NCBI GenBank assembly: GCA_916720285.1
Contig: CAKAQP010000002.1
Span: 1-34,658, forward strand
Direction of reading: 5' to 3'
DNA: 34,658 bases
Source: an uncultured Lachnoanaerobaculum sp.
Lineage (GTDB): Bacteria > Bacillota > Clostridia > Lachnospirales > Lachnospiraceae
In this document: one piece after another, positions 34,271-34,658 of the stretch
Position numbering within the stretch: the first letter of the stretch is position 1
How the letters are laid out: each line of letters opens with the position of its first letter
Translations under genes and position numbers: made by a program
Notes under the pieces: model-generated
What the model was told of the DNA's origin: nothing
Seen by the model: only the letters and a program-made list of their open reading frames with translations
Databases searched by the model: none

Positions 34271-34343
34271 AGCCGATAATCGGACTCGAACCGATAACCT
34301 GCTGATTACAAATCAGCTGCTCTGCCAATTGAGCCATATCGGC
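34271..34343 (-). tRNA. tRNA-Thr(TGT)
   Basis: Acceptor GCCGATA/TATCGGC. Anticodon loop TTTGTAA on GCTGA/TCAGC. Discriminator T. Confidence 0.95.
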
Positions 34344-34404
34344 ATGTACATTATACTATCATATGACTAATATAATGTCAATACCATCTTTTTTCAAAGA
34401 CGAA

Positions 34405-34477
34405 TGGGACCTACAGGGCTCGAACCTGTGACCCTCTGCTTGTAAGGCAGATGCTCTCCCAGCTGAGCTAAGATCCC
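34405..34477 (-). tRNA. tRNA-Val(TAC)
   Basis: Acceptor GGGATCT with AGGTCCC (G-U pair). Anticodon loop CTTACAA on TCTGC/GCAGA. Confidence 0.96.
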
Positions 34478-34512
34478 ATATTTAAACTTAAAGGCTGGAA
34501 TTCTTTAAGTAA

Positions 34513-34586
34513 CGACCCGAATCGGACTCGAACCGACGACCTCCGCCGTGACAGGGCGGCGCTCTAACCAACTGAGCCATCGGGCC
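34513..34586 (-). tRNA. tRNA-Asp(GTC)
   Basis: Acceptor GGCCCGA with TCGGGTC (one G-U), discriminator G as expected for Asp. Anticodon loop CTGTCAC on CCGCC/GGCGG. First tRNA of the cluster. The leader to the right edge contains a CAGTTTTGAAGG-type spacer often found after rRNA genes, suggesting an rRNA operon just outside the window. Confidence 0.96.
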
Positions 34587-34658
34587 ATATAAAGGTATGT
34601 ACCTTCAAAACTGCCTACCAAACTTAAAAATAAATTCCTTATCCTTTTGGTTAAACCC

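Overview
The window is AT-rich, Gram-positive-type chromosomal DNA. Lachnospiraceae (Clostridia) is the best fit. This is inferred from the HrcA/CIRCE heat-shock operon, sigma-A promoters, AGGAGG-type ribosome binding sites, three secreted proteins with choline/cell-wall-binding-type repeats, a YheO-type regulator beside a tryptophanase-family lyase and an NSS transporter, and a DUF2974 (Mbeg1-like) hydrolase. The genus cannot be fixed from sequence alone.

Layout, left to right. 1-1940 (+): the 3' end of an RNA methyltransferase gene, rdgB, and a YfcE-type phosphodiesterase, closed by a terminator. 1981-3624 (-): a large secreted cell-wall-binding-repeat protein. 3962-4464 (-): a roughly 500-nt stretch with its own strong promoter, hairpins and terminator but no ORF, a good candidate for a large structured ncRNA. 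4678-11190 (-): a surface-polysaccharide operon of rfbC, an ABC-2 permease, a Wzt-like ATPase and a giant multidomain glycosyltransferase. 11306-16042 (-): hrcA-grpE-dnaK-dnaJ with a perfect CIRCE. 16234-20615: an NSS transporter and a tryptophanase/tyrosine phenol-lyase-family enzyme (-), with a divergent YheO-type regulator (+). 20765-24311: two more cell-wall-binding-repeat proteins, small membrane proteins, tRNA-Pro(GGG) and a DUF2974 hydrolase.

From 24354 to 33608 everything is on the minus strand and looks like a defence island beside a seven-tRNA cluster (Asp-Val-Thr-Tyr-fMet-Phe-Lys, 33864-34586). It holds a decayed hsdR, a defence-type reverse transcriptase (RT) with a structured leader, a DUF4869-like protein, a mini P-loop ATPase and a possible Toprim-like protein in one tight operon, then a DUF262 + HEPN pair, then small genes and fragments.

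The key observation is the 310-nt gap upstream of the RT (30367-30681). Read as the RT template (minus-strand RNA, cDNA equal to the + strand), it has a direct repeat AATACG at 30472-30477 and 30607-30612, exactly 135 nt (45 codons) apart. Concatenating that unit gives an endless stop-free frame with AGGAGG and ATG well placed. It also joins a perfect -35 (TTGACA, end of the unit) to a perfect -10 (TATAAT, start of the unit) with a spacer of exactly 17 nt. This is the logic described for DRT2 antiviral reverse transcriptases (rolling-circle cDNA encoding the 'Neo' protein). It predicts a Clostridial DRT2-like system whose gene is absent from the linear genome, here coupled to three extra genes.
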